Shown piece after piece: positions 56,561 to 64,000 of a stretch of 64,000 bases of DNA. Each line of letters begins with the position of its first letter. Position 1 is the first letter of the stretch. The stretch is from Streptomyces erythrochromogenes. GTDB lineage: Bacteria; Actinomycetota; Actinomycetes; Streptomycetales; Streptomycetaceae. Under the pieces are notes generated by a model. It saw only the letters and a program-made list of their open reading frames with translations. It ran no database searches and had not been told where the DNA came from. The translations under genes were made by a program, and so were the position numbers. The stretch lies in assembly GCF_036170895.1 (NCBI RefSeq), contig NZ_CP108036.1, positions 5,263,501-5,327,500 of the forward strand, given 5' to 3'.

Positions 56561-57193
56561 GTGCTGCGCACAGTCGTACGGGGTCTCACCGCGGCAGTGG
56601 CGGCCGGGGCACTGGCCACCGCCGCGGGGTGCGGCGGCCCGACGCCCGATCCGCCCGGGCCGAGTTCCCCGCAGACCCTCTCGCCGACGCCCTCGACCGA
56701 GGCGACGACCACCCCCGACCCCTCAGCATCGGTGTTCCTGGGGAAGGGGGTGGACGATTCGAACTCCCACGTCGAGGTCCCGACCGCGCCGGTCGGCGAG
56801 CCCGCCAGCGGGGACGTCACCGTGGTCAACACCGGTGGCGACCCCGTCACCGTCCAGAACCTCGCCGCCACCGTCGACAGCGGCGAGACGTCGATCATCG
56901 AGGACACCTGCACGGACGTCGAGCTGCCGCCCGGCGGCACGTGCCGGATCAGGATCCGGCACATCGCGACGGAGCCGGGCTCCTACAGCGGGCAGCTGAC
57001 GGCCACCACGTCCGACGGCGGTGCCCTGTCCGTCGGGATCTCCGGTCAGGCGGTGCGCGAGGCCACTCCCGGCGACGAGGACACCTCGGGTACCGGGACG
57101 CCATCGCCGTCTGTGACGACCGGCGGTCCCACCGAGTCCGAGACTCCTGACCCGAGCCCCACGGACAGCCCTGAGCCCGGCCTCACGGACTGA
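56561..57193 (+). CDS. Lipoprotein with an ASH/Hydin-like beta-sandwich
   Basis: A 210-residue lipoprotein. The signal ends in a lipobox (ATAAGC), then comes a Pro/Ser/Thr-rich linker, one immunoglobulin-like domain (SGDVTVVNTGGDPVTVQNLA, then TCTDVELPPGGTCRIRIRH, with two cysteines that can pair) and a Pro/Ser/Thr-rich tail. The GTG is chosen because GGAGG is 10 bases upstream and it opens the signal. Its end overlaps by 11 bp the end of the convergent membrane-protein gene. Function unknown. Confidence 0.78.
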   Translation: MLRTVVRGLTAAVAAGALATAAGCGGPTPDPPGPSSPQTLSPTPSTEATTTPDPSASVFLGKGVDDSNSHVEVPTAPVGEPASGDVTVVNTGGDPVTVQNLAATVDSGETSIIEDTCTDVELPPGGTCRIRIRHIATEPGSYSGQLTATTSDGGALSVGISGQAVREATPGDEDTSGTGTPSPSVTTGGPTESETPDPSPTDSPEPGLTD

Positions 57194-58127
57194 TCTCGAT
57201 CCTGACCGTGTTGTCGTCGGGCAGTACCACCAGAGTGCGGGACTTCTGCCCGGGTACGTGGGAGACGAGGTAGAGGCGAGCCGGCGTCTTGGCCAGGACG
57301 CGGAAGCCGCGGTACTGGTAGCGGTACGGGCCCTTGGCGCTGCCCAGGTCGTCGAAGAGGATGCCCGGAGCGTGGTGGGTCACGGGCACCCGGGAGTAGA
57401 CCACAGCCCTCGGGCTGGACACGTAGCCGCCCGCGGCGTCCCGCATGGCTTCCACGCGGCCCGCCGCCGCCACGTACCGCGCCATGCCGAAGAACAGGCT
57501 CATCGTCAGGACCCCGAGCAGCAGGGCGCCGGCTGCCAGCCACAGCCGGTCGGCCGTACGGTCCCCGGGATCCGCCCGGTCCTGCCCGTCGGGGCTGCTC
57601 AGGCGCAGCTGTACGGCGGCGAACGCCAGCGTGGCGCCCAGGGCCACCGTCAGGCAGGGCACGAACTGGCGCAGCCAGCCCTCGGGCAGTCGCGGCAGCC
57701 GGTCCTCCCAGAAGAAGACCGGGAACCCCGCCAGCACCAGCAACAGCCCCGTGGCGAGCAGCCAGCCGGTCACCGCCTCACGACGAGCCTGCTGCTCCGG
57801 TCGGCCCAGCAGCCGCCCCGCCCACCCCAGCACCAGCAGGACGGCCAGCCCGCAGAACAGCAGCAACCAGAGGGGGAAGAAGATCGCGCTCGGGCTGCGC
57901 ACCAGGTACGCCTCGACGGAGAGCTGCAGGTCGGCCGTCGGCACGCCGAACGTGGCGTAGTACGCCTGGGTGTAGGTGGTGCCGAAGTAGTAGAGGAGTC
58001 CGAGGACGATGGTCCCGGGCGCCGCGATGTACGCGACCTTCTCCAGGAACGCCCTCGACGGGCTCGATGGGGCCGCCGGGTCCGCCGCCCGCGGTCCGGG
58101 CGGCGGCTGGTCATGCGGCTCCGGCAT
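57183..58127 (-). CDS. Four-helix membrane protein with an extracytoplasmic tail
   Basis: A 314-residue protein. A Pro-rich cytoplasmic start is followed by about four or five membrane helices (YIAAPGTIVLGLLYYFG; IFFPLWLLLFCGLAVLLVLG; WLLATGLLLVLAGFPVFFW; LWLAAGALLLGVLTMSLFFG) and a soluble C-terminal domain of about 90 residues (DDLGSAKGPYRYQYRGFRVL, then YLVSHVPGQKSRTLVVLPDD). Homologues are hypothetical as far as I know. It is convergent with, and overlaps, the lipoprotein gene. Confidence 0.75.
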   Translation of the reverse strand: MPEPHDQPPPGPRAADPAAPSSPSRAFLEKVAYIAAPGTIVLGLLYYFGTTYTQAYYATFGVPTADLQLSVEAYLVRSPSAIFFPLWLLLFCGLAVLLVLGWAGRLLGRPEQQARREAVTGWLLATGLLLVLAGFPVFFWEDRLPRLPEGWLRQFVPCLTVALGATLAFAAVQLRLSSPDGQDRADPGDRTADRLWLAAGALLLGVLTMSLFFGMARYVAAAGRVEAMRDAAGGYVSSPRAVVYSRVPVTHHAPGILFDDLGSAKGPYRYQYRGFRVLAKTPARLYLVSHVPGQKSRTLVVLPDDNTVRIEISP

Positions 58128-58347
58128 GCGCCCAGTCTGTTCGCCGATTCCGGAGCCTGCACCCCGGCGGGGCCGGGCGGCCGAACGGAGCGCGGAGCGG
58201 CGTACGACCCGGACGGCCCACGTGGCGGGGCCCTCCGCGTGCGCCGGAGGCGACCGGCGTACACGTTCGAATTGTTGCGGCGGGATGAAATCCGCCGGTC
58301 GGGGCGTTCCCGCTTCCGGCAGGACAGGACCGAACGGGGAGGCCTAC

Positions 58348-61300
58348 GTGGCGGCGGCAGAGACAGCAGCGGGCGGGAAACAGGGCTGGGTCAAGCGGCT
58401 GGCCGCCTACACCTGGCGGTACAAGGCCAACGTGCTGCTCGCGCTCGGATCCTCGCTGGCGGGCATGGCCGTCATGGCGCTCGTACCGCTGGTCACCAAG
58501 GTGATCATCGACGACGTCATCGGGGACCACACCAAGCCCATGGGCCCCTGGGCCGGGATGCTCATAGCCGCCGCCCTGCTCGTGTACGTCCTCACCTACA
58601 TACGCCGGTACTACGGCGGACGCCTCGCCCTCGACGTGCAGCACGACCTGCGCACCGACATGTACCAAACCATCTCCCGCCTCGACGGGCGGCGGCAGGA
58701 CGAGCTGTCCACCGGGCAGGTCGTCGGACGCGCCACCACCGACCTCCAGCTCATCCAGGGCCTGCTCTTCATGCTCCCGATGACGATCGGGAACTTCCTG
58801 CTCTTCGGGATATCCCTCGGGATCATGCTGTGGCTGTCGCCGCTGCTGACCGTCGTCGCACTGCTGATGGCACCCGCCCTCTGGTTCATCGCCAAGCGCA
58901 GCCGCAAGAAGCTCTTCCCCGCCACCTGGTACGCGCAGAGCCAGGCCGCAGCCGTCGCGAGCGTCGTCGACGGAGCCGTGACCGGCGTGCGCGTCGTCAA
59001 GGGCTTCGGCCAGGAGGAGCAGGAGACCGGCAAGCTCCGCGACGCCGGGCGCCGGCTCTTCGCCGGGCGGATGCGCGCCATCCGGCTCAACTCCCGCTAC
59101 ACCCCCGCCCTCCAGGCAGTGCCCGCGCTCGCCCAGGTCGCCATGCTGGCGCTCGGCGGCTGGATGGCCACCGAGGGGCAGGTCACCCTCGGTACCTTCG
59201 TCGCCTTCTCCACCTACCTCGCGCAGCTCGTCGGCCCCGTCCGCATGCTCGCCATGGTCCTCACCGTCGCCCAGCAGGCCCGGGCCGGCGCCGACCGGGT
59301 CTTCGAGCTCATCGACACGGAGCCCGCGATCCGGGAGGGCGGGCACGAACTGCCCGCCGACGCGCCCGCCACCGTCGAGTTCGAGGACGTCCACTTCGGC
59401 TACGACCCCGAGCGGCCCGTCCTCGACGGGTTCTCGCTGTCCGTGGCGGAGGGCGAGACCGTCGCCGTCGTCGGCGCCTCGGGCAGCGGGAAGTCCACCG
59501 TCTCGCTCCTCATGCCGCGCTTCTACGACGCCGACCGCGGCACCGTCCGCATCGGCGGCCACGACGTCCGCGAGCTGACCTACACCTCCCTGCGCGGCGC
59601 GATCGGCCTCGTTCCCGAGGACTCCTTCCTCTTCTCCGACACCATCCGCGCCAACATCGCCTACGGGCACCCCGGCGCCACCGACGAGCAGATCGAGGCC
59701 GCCGCCCGCGCCGCCCAGGCGGACGGCTTCGTCCGGGCCCTGCCCGCCGGGTACGACACCAAGGTCGGCGAGCAGGGCCTGACCCTCTCCGGCGGCCAGC
59801 GCCAGCGCATCGCCCTGGCCCGCGCCATCCTCACCGACCCCCGGCTGCTGCTCCTCGACGACGCCACCTCCGCCGTGGACGCCCGCGTCGAGCACGAGAT
59901 CCACGAGGCCCTGCGCGCCGTCATGGCCGGCCGGACCACCCTGCTGATCGCCCACCGCCGCTCCACGCTCGCGCTGGCCGACCGGATCGCCGTACTGGAC
60001 CGCGGGCGGCTCGCCGAGATCGGTACGCACGAGGAGCTGCAGCAGCGCTCTCCGCTCTACCGCAGGCTGCTCACCGACCCCGACGCGCTCGGCGCCGGCT
60101 CGCCGCGGACTCCGGACGCCCTCGCGCTCGCCGAGTTCGAGAGCGAGCTCGACCGCGACCTCGAACGGGACATCGAGCTCGAGGCCGAGATCGACTCCGA
60201 GCCCGTCAACGCCAAGCGCAGGGTCCCCGCCGGAATCACCCCGGAGCTCTGGCGCCGCCGCGAGGAGGCCGCCGCCGACGCCGTCGGCGGCCCCGGCACC
60301 GCCACCGCTCCCGGCACCGCCACCGCTCCCGCCGCCGGCAGGGCGCCCGGCGCCGGCCACTCCATGGCCGGCGCGGTGGCCGGGACGCCCGCCACCCCCG
60401 AACTGCTCGCGCAGGTCGCCGCGCTGCCGCCCGCCGACGACCGGCCCGACGTGGACGAGACCCGCGCCGCGGCCGCCGAGGAGAGCTACGGCCTGCGCCG
60501 CCTGCTGGGGGGATTCTGGGCGCCGCTCGCCATCAGCCTCGCCCTCGTCGCCGTGGACGCGGGATCCGGACTGCTCCTGCCGATCCTGATCCGCCACGGC
60601 ATCGACCAGGGCGTGGAACAGGCCGTGCTCGGCGCCGTCTGGGCGGCCGCCGGGCTCGCCCTCGCGGTCGTCGTCGCCCAGTGGGCCGCGCAGTTCGCCG
60701 AGACCCGGATGACCGGGCGCACCGGCGAGCGCGTCCTGTACTCCCTTCGCGTCAAGATCTTCGCGCAGCTCCAGCGGCTCGGCCTCGACTTCTACGAGCG
60801 CGAGCTGACCGGCAAGATCATGACCCGGATGACCACGGACGTGGACTCGCTGTCCACGTTCCTCCAGACCGGGCTGGTCACGGCCGTCGTCTCCGTCTTC
60901 ACCTTCTTCGGGATCCTGGTCGCCCTGCTCGTCCTCGACGTCGAGCTCGCGCTGATCGTCTTCGCGACCCTGCCCGTCCTGGTCATCGGGACGATCGTGT
61001 TCCGCCGCAAGTCCGTCGCCGCCTACGAGCTCGCCCGCGACCGGGTCAGCCTGGTCAACGCCGACCTCCAGGAGTCCGTCTCCGGTCTGCGCATCGTCCA
61101 GGCCTTCCGCCGCGAGGGCTCCGGCGCCACCCGCTTCGCCGAGCGCAGCGACTCCTACCGCGAGGCCCGGGTCCGCGGCCAGTGGCTGATATCGGTCTAC
61201 TTCCCGTTCGTCCAGCTGCTGTCCTCGGCCGCCGCGGCCGCCGTGCTGATCGTCGGCGCGGGCCGGGTGGAGGCGGGGACGCTCACCACCGGCGCGCTGG

Positions 61301-62232
61301 TCGCGTACCTGCTCTACATCGACCTGTTCTTCGCCCCGGTCCAGCAGCTCTCCCAGGTCTTCGACGGCTACCAGCAGGCCACCGTCTCCCTCGGCCGCAT
61401 CCAGGCGCTGCTGCGCGAGCCCACCACCACCCCGCGCCCGCAGGACCCGCGCGAGCTGCCCGGGCTGCGCGGCGAGATCGCCTTCGAGGACGTCCGCTTC
61501 CAGTACGGGACGGCCGCCGAACGCGGCGAGAAGGGCGACGCCCTGGCCGGGATCAGCCTGCGCATACCCGCCGGACAGACCGTCGCCTTCGTCGGCGAGA
61601 CCGGCGCCGGGAAGTCCACGCTGGTCAAGATGGTGGCCCGGTTCTACGACCCGACCTCCGGCCGGATCACCGCCGACGGCGCCGACCTGCGGGAGCTCGA
61701 CCTGACGGCGTACCGCCACCGGCTGGGCGTCGTCCCCCAGGAGTCGTACCTCTTCCCGGGGACCGTCCGCGACGCCATCGCCTACGGCCGGCCGGCCGCG
61801 AGCGACGCCGAGGTGGAGGCCGCCGCCCGCGCGGTCGGCGCCCACGCCATGATCGCCACCCTCGACGGCGGCTACCTGCACACCGTCGCCGAGCGCGGCC
61901 GCAACCTCTCCGCGGGCCAGCGCCAGCTGATCGCGCTGGCCCGCGCCGAGCTCGTCGACCCGGACGTGCTGCTGCTCGACGAGGCCACCGCCGCCCTCGA
62001 CCTGGCCACCGAGGCCCAGGTCAACCAGGCCACGGACCGCCTCGCGGGCAAGCGCACCACGCTGGTGGTGGCGCACCGGCTGACCACCGCCGCGCGCGCC
62101 GACCGGGTCGTCGTCATGGACCGCGGCCGCGTCGTCGAGGACGGCTCGCACGCCGAACTCCTGGCGCGCGGCGGCCGGTACGCCGACCTGTGGCGCACCT
62201 TCGTCGGGGAGGACGAGCGCGCCGCGGCCTGA
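58348..62232 (+). CDS. Single-chain ABC exporter with two unequal ATPase sites
   Basis: A 1,294-residue fusion of two TMD-NBD half-exporters. TMD1 and NBD1 (Walker A GASGSGKST near residue 375, signature LSGGQRQR, Walker B LLLLDDATSAVD) are followed by an acidic linker with a duplicated 18-bp stretch (GTATAP repeated), then TMD2 and NBD2 (Walker A GETGAGKST near 1083, signature LSAGQRQL, Walker B LLLDEATAALD). NBD1 has Asp in place of the catalytic Glu, and NBD2 has a non-standard signature, so one of the two composite ATP sites is degenerate, as in heterodimeric multidrug exporters. It starts with GTG. The substrate is unknown. Confidence 0.92.
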   Translation: MAAAETAAGGKQGWVKRLAAYTWRYKANVLLALGSSLAGMAVMALVPLVTKVIIDDVIGDHTKPMGPWAGMLIAAALLVYVLTYIRRYYGGRLALDVQHDLRTDMYQTISRLDGRRQDELSTGQVVGRATTDLQLIQGLLFMLPMTIGNFLLFGISLGIMLWLSPLLTVVALLMAPALWFIAKRSRKKLFPATWYAQSQAAAVASVVDGAVTGVRVVKGFGQEEQETGKLRDAGRRLFAGRMRAIRLNSRYTPALQAVPALAQVAMLALGGWMATEGQVTLGTFVAFSTYLAQLVGPVRMLAMVLTVAQQARAGADRVFELIDTEPAIREGGHELPADAPATVEFEDVHFGYDPERPVLDGFSLSVAEGETVAVVGASGSGKSTVSLLMPRFYDADRGTVRIGGHDVRELTYTSLRGAIGLVPEDSFLFSDTIRANIAYGHPGATDEQIEAAARAAQADGFVRALPAGYDTKVGEQGLTLSGGQRQRIALARAILTDPRLLLLDDATSAVDARVEHEIHEALRAVMAGRTTLLIAHRRSTLALADRIAVLDRGRLAEIGTHEELQQRSPLYRRLLTDPDALGAGSPRTPDALALAEFESELDRDLERDIELEAEIDSEPVNAKRRVPAGITPELWRRREEAAADAVGGPGTATAPGTATAPAAGRAPGAGHSMAGAVAGTPATPELLAQVAALPPADDRPDVDETRAAAAEESYGLRRLLGGFWAPLAISLALVAVDAGSGLLLPILIRHGIDQGVEQAVLGAVWAAAGLALAVVVAQWAAQFAETRMTGRTGERVLYSLRVKIFAQLQRLGLDFYERELTGKIMTRMTTDVDSLSTFLQTGLVTAVVSVFTFFGILVALLVLDVELALIVFATLPVLVIGTIVFRRKSVAAYELARDRVSLVNADLQESVSGLRIVQAFRREGSGATRFAERSDSYREARVRGQWLISVYFPFVQLLSSAAAAAVLIVGAGRVEAGTLTTGALVAYLLYIDLFFAPVQQLSQVFDGYQQATVSLGRIQALLREPTTTPRPQDPRELPGLRGEIAFEDVRFQYGTAAERGEKGDALAGISLRIPAGQTVAFVGETGAGKSTLVKMVARFYDPTSGRITADGADLRELDLTAYRHRLGVVPQESYLFPGTVRDAIAYGRPAASDAEVEAAARAVGAHAMIATLDGGYLHTVAERGRNLSAGQRQLIALARAELVDPDVLLLDEATAALDLATEAQVNQATDRLAGKRTTLVVAHRLTTAARADRVVVMDRGRVVEDGSHAELLARGGRYADLWRTFVGEDERAAA

Positions 62233-62260
62233 GCGGCGGGGTCCCGAGGGGCCCGGGGGA

Positions 62261-62815
62261 TCAGAACTCGCCGAACAGCAGGTTCCCCGGGGCGTCCTCG
62301 TCGGTGCCGGTGTAGTACTCGCGTACCGCGCCGAGGAGTTCGTCCACCGTCAGGGTGCCGTCCCCGTCCGCGTCGATCCGCCGGAACAGCGCCTCGGTGT
62401 GGGCGGGGCCCAGGTCCGTGTCGAAGGCCTCCTGCGCCCGGTGGAACTCCTCCGGGCTGATGACCCCGTCGCCGTCGGTGTCCACGATCGTGAGGATCGC
62501 CCGCATCATCGGGCGGAACGAACGGTCGTAGGCCGGCCCGCCCTGTGCGTACAGCCGGGTCATGCCCAGCTTGTACTCCTCGGGCGTGACCTTGCCGTCG
62601 CGGTCCAGGTCCAGCTCGGTGAAGAGGTCCTGCCAGAAGTCGGCCAGCCCGCCCATCACCAGGGCGGCCTTGGGGGAGTCGGCCGGCTCCGCGAGGGCGG
62701 TCAGCAGCCGGGAGCCGAGCGCGATGATGTCGTCGGCGTCGATCACCCCGCTCCGGTCGGCGTCCAGGTGCGTGAAGGCGCGCTCCAGCTTGCGGTCGAG
62801 CAGGTCGTTCGTCAT
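62261..62815 (-). CDS. EF-hand calcium-binding protein (calerythrin-like)
   Basis: A 184-residue soluble protein with four EF-hand loops: DADRSGVIDADD, DLDRDGKVTPEE, DTDGDGVISPEE and DADGDGTLTVDE. All have the Asp/Asn ligands and a glutamate at position 12 except the first, which ends in Asp. This spacing matches the sarcoplasmic calcium-binding/calerythrin family of actinobacteria, thought to buffer or sense cytoplasmic calcium. It is convergent with the ABC exporter gene. Confidence 0.92.
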   Translation of the reverse strand: MTNDLLDRKLERAFTHLDADRSGVIDADDIIALGSRLLTALAEPADSPKAALVMGGLADFWQDLFTELDLDRDGKVTPEEYKLGMTRLYAQGGPAYDRSFRPMMRAILTIVDTDGDGVISPEEFHRAQEAFDTDLGPAHTEALFRRIDADGDGTLTVDELLGAVREYYTGTDEDAPGNLLFGEF

Positions 62816-63011
62816 GTGAGTGCCTTTCACGGCGGCGTCCGCATCTGCGGATACGTTGTGCGGGCTTGCGGTCACCTAGCGTAATCTCCCGGCGGATCGC
62901 GAACTTCCGCAGTCCCGCGGGGGAGTTGTGGATGCACCCGTACGAGGGAAGGCCGGCCCGCGGTGGGGCGGCCGGGTCCTTGGCGACGGCAACCTTTCGG
63001 GGCGTCAGGGC

Positions 63012-63044
63012 GTCGTACGTGCGTGCGCACGCCGTACGTACGAC
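63012..63044 (+). promoter_or_regulatory. Nested inverted repeat upstream of a small secreted-protein gene
   Basis: Outer arms GTCGTACGT (63012-63020) and ACGTACGAC (63036-63044) enclose the perfect palindrome GCGTGCGCACGC (63021-63032), with three unpaired bases on one side. It ends 15 bp before the ATG at 63060. It could be an operator, or an mRNA hairpin next to the ribosome site. Confidence 0.65.
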
Positions 63045-63059
63045 CGATCGGGGGACTGG

Positions 63060-63461
63060 ATGGTGAAGGGGCGGAACGGGCGAGGCCGTCGGGCCGCGCT
63101 GCTGGGAGCGCTCACAGTGGCCCTGTGGCTCTGCGTCGGCGGGCTGTTCGCGGGAGTACCCGTCCAGGCCGCGAGCGGCGGGTGCGCGGGCCGGCTGGCG
63201 CGGACGGTGCCCTTCGAGACGGGCGAGCTGCGCGTCTACAAGAGCCGCACCCGGGCCTGTGCGATGGCCGTGGCGCGGACGCCGGGCGAGCGGCGGCGGA
63301 TGGCGGTCAGCATCCAGCCGCGCGGCGGTGCGCCGGTGCGCGATGCCGGACGATTCACCAGACATGCCGGGCCTGTCACTGTGGGGGCGATCAGTCGCTG
63401 TGTGTATGTAAAGGGGGGTGTGGGAGCCGGCTCGGCCGACTCCGGCTGGATCCTGTGTTGA
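63060..63461 (+). CDS. Small secreted cysteine-containing protein
   Basis: A 133-residue protein. A basic start (MVKGRNGRGRRAALLGALTV) and hydrophobic core lead to a Sec cleavage site near VQAAS, giving a mature protein of about 95 residues with cysteines at GGCAG, RACAM, SRCVY and the final residue (WILC). The four cysteines suggest two disulfides. The last residue being cysteine is unusual. GGGGG lies 5 bases before the ATG. I do not recognise the family. Confidence 0.75.
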   Translation: MVKGRNGRGRRAALLGALTVALWLCVGGLFAGVPVQAASGGCAGRLARTVPFETGELRVYKSRTRACAMAVARTPGERRRMAVSIQPRGGAPVRDAGRFTRHAGPVTVGAISRCVYVKGGVGAGSADSGWILC

Positions 63462-63545
63462 GGGACAGTCCCAACTGGGTCTGTTCAGTGGCGTGTTGGC
63501 CCGGCTAGGTTCACGGCGACCGAAGTGAACTCAAGGGGAGGGCGA

Positions 63546-64000
63546 ATGCGCAAGACGCTCGGATGGCTGCTGTCGCTCGTGGTGCTCATCGGCACCATGG
63601 GTGCGGCCGGCTCCACGGCACAAGCGGCCACCGCCGCGGAGCCGGCGGCCGCCGCGGACATCAAGGACCAGATCCTGGGCATTCCCGGGATGAGCCTGAT
63701 CGAGGAGAAGCCGTACCCCGGCTACCGATTCTTCGTGCTGAACTACGAGCAGCCGGTCGACCACCGGCAGCCGTGGAAGGGCACCTTCAAGCAGCGCCTG
63801 ACCCTGTTGCACAAGGACGTCTCGCGACCGTCGGTGTTCTTCACCTCCGGCTACAACGTCAACACCAGCCCGCGCCGCAGTGAGCCGACGACCATCATCG
63901 ACGGCAACCAGGTGTCCATGGAGTATCGATTCTTCACGCCCTCCCGGCCCGACGCGGCCAACTGGGCCAACCTGGACATCTGGCAGGCCGCCAGTGACCA
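63546..64000 (+). CDS. Secreted S28-type serine peptidase (tripeptidyl aminopeptidase), 5' part
   Basis: The first 151 residues of a secreted peptidase that runs past the window. A Sec signal (TLGWLLSLVVLIGTMGAAGS, AQA cleavage) precedes FFVLNYEQPVDHRQPWKGTF, KQRLTLLHKDVSRPSVFFTS and GYNVNTSPRRSEPT, the N-terminal pattern of the S28-like tripeptidyl aminopeptidases of streptomycetes. The catalytic serine lies beyond the end. AAGGGGAGGG precedes the ATG. Confidence 0.85.
   Translation, partial: MRKTLGWLLSLVVLIGTMGAAGSTAQAATAAEPAAAADIKDQILGIPGMSLIEEKPYPGYRFFVLNYEQPVDHRQPWKGTFKQRLTLLHKDVSRPSVFFTSGYNVNTSPRRSEPTTIIDGNQVSMEYRFFTPSRPDAANWANLDIWQAASD

Noticed and set aside
57258..62315. 1,685-codon frame on the plus strand and a similar one on the minus strand (58111-62151)
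   Set aside because: Both overlap the ABC exporter whose Walker and signature motifs lie in the other plus frame; these are bias shadows.

Overview
The window is chromosomal DNA from a Streptomyces or close relative. The GC content is very high with strong third-position bias, GTG and TTG starts are common, and it carries adpA, a desferrioxamine (des) operon with palindromic iron boxes and a cellobiose (ceb) operon with a perfect CebR box. From memory the gene order of the central block (desE, desF, desABCD, hexosaminidase, glmS, adpA, orn, cebR, cebEFG, bglC) matches the S. coelicolor SCO2780-SCO2798 neighbourhood. I could not run a search to confirm this.

Layout. 1-3.5 kb: the end of an OmpR-type response regulator, its histidine kinase, a small DUF5993-like protein, a DsbB-like membrane protein and an NAD(P)-binding reductase. 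3.6-4.3 kb: a relatively AT-rich pair encoding a four-cysteine secreted peptide, with a TTA leucine codon, and a 59-residue membrane protein. 4.5-7.4 kb: MFS transporter, MarR regulator and a divergent NmrA-like protein. 7.4-13.1 kb: the ceb operon and cebR. 13.2-17.6 kb: tRNA-His, orn, adpA, a small membrane protein, a universal stress protein and an acetate-type transporter. 17.7-22.5 kb: glmS, two conserved proteins and a GH20 hexosaminidase lipoprotein. 22.6-30 kb: desferrioxamine synthesis (desABCD), release (desF) and uptake (desE) under two iron boxes.

30-37.5 kb is a leucine/branched-chain acyl-CoA catabolic operon (acyl-CoA dehydrogenase, HMG-CoA lyase, biotin-dependent carboxylase alpha and beta), with a divergent TetR regulator and two operator-like palindromes. 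A phosphatase-like gene follows. 37.6-50 kb is the accessory part: a 2,091-residue secreted RHS/YD-repeat protein with a DUF6973-like C-terminal domain, a probable immunity gene directly downstream, a divergent 1,351-residue FG-GAP/B-lectin surface protein, and an acyltransferase. This is the best candidate for an undescribed system.

50-64 kb: a tesB thioesterase gene cut by an in-frame stop, an acyl-CoA dehydrogenase, a PucR regulator divergent from an agmatinase-family hydrolase and a ThDP enzyme, a lipoprotein and membrane protein whose 3' ends overlap, a single-chain asymmetric ABC exporter, an EF-hand protein, a small secreted protein behind a nested inverted repeat, and the start of an S28-type secreted peptidase.

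No CRISPR array, insertion sequence, prophage gene or rRNA was seen. Most other long reading frames are GC-bias shadows of the genes listed.
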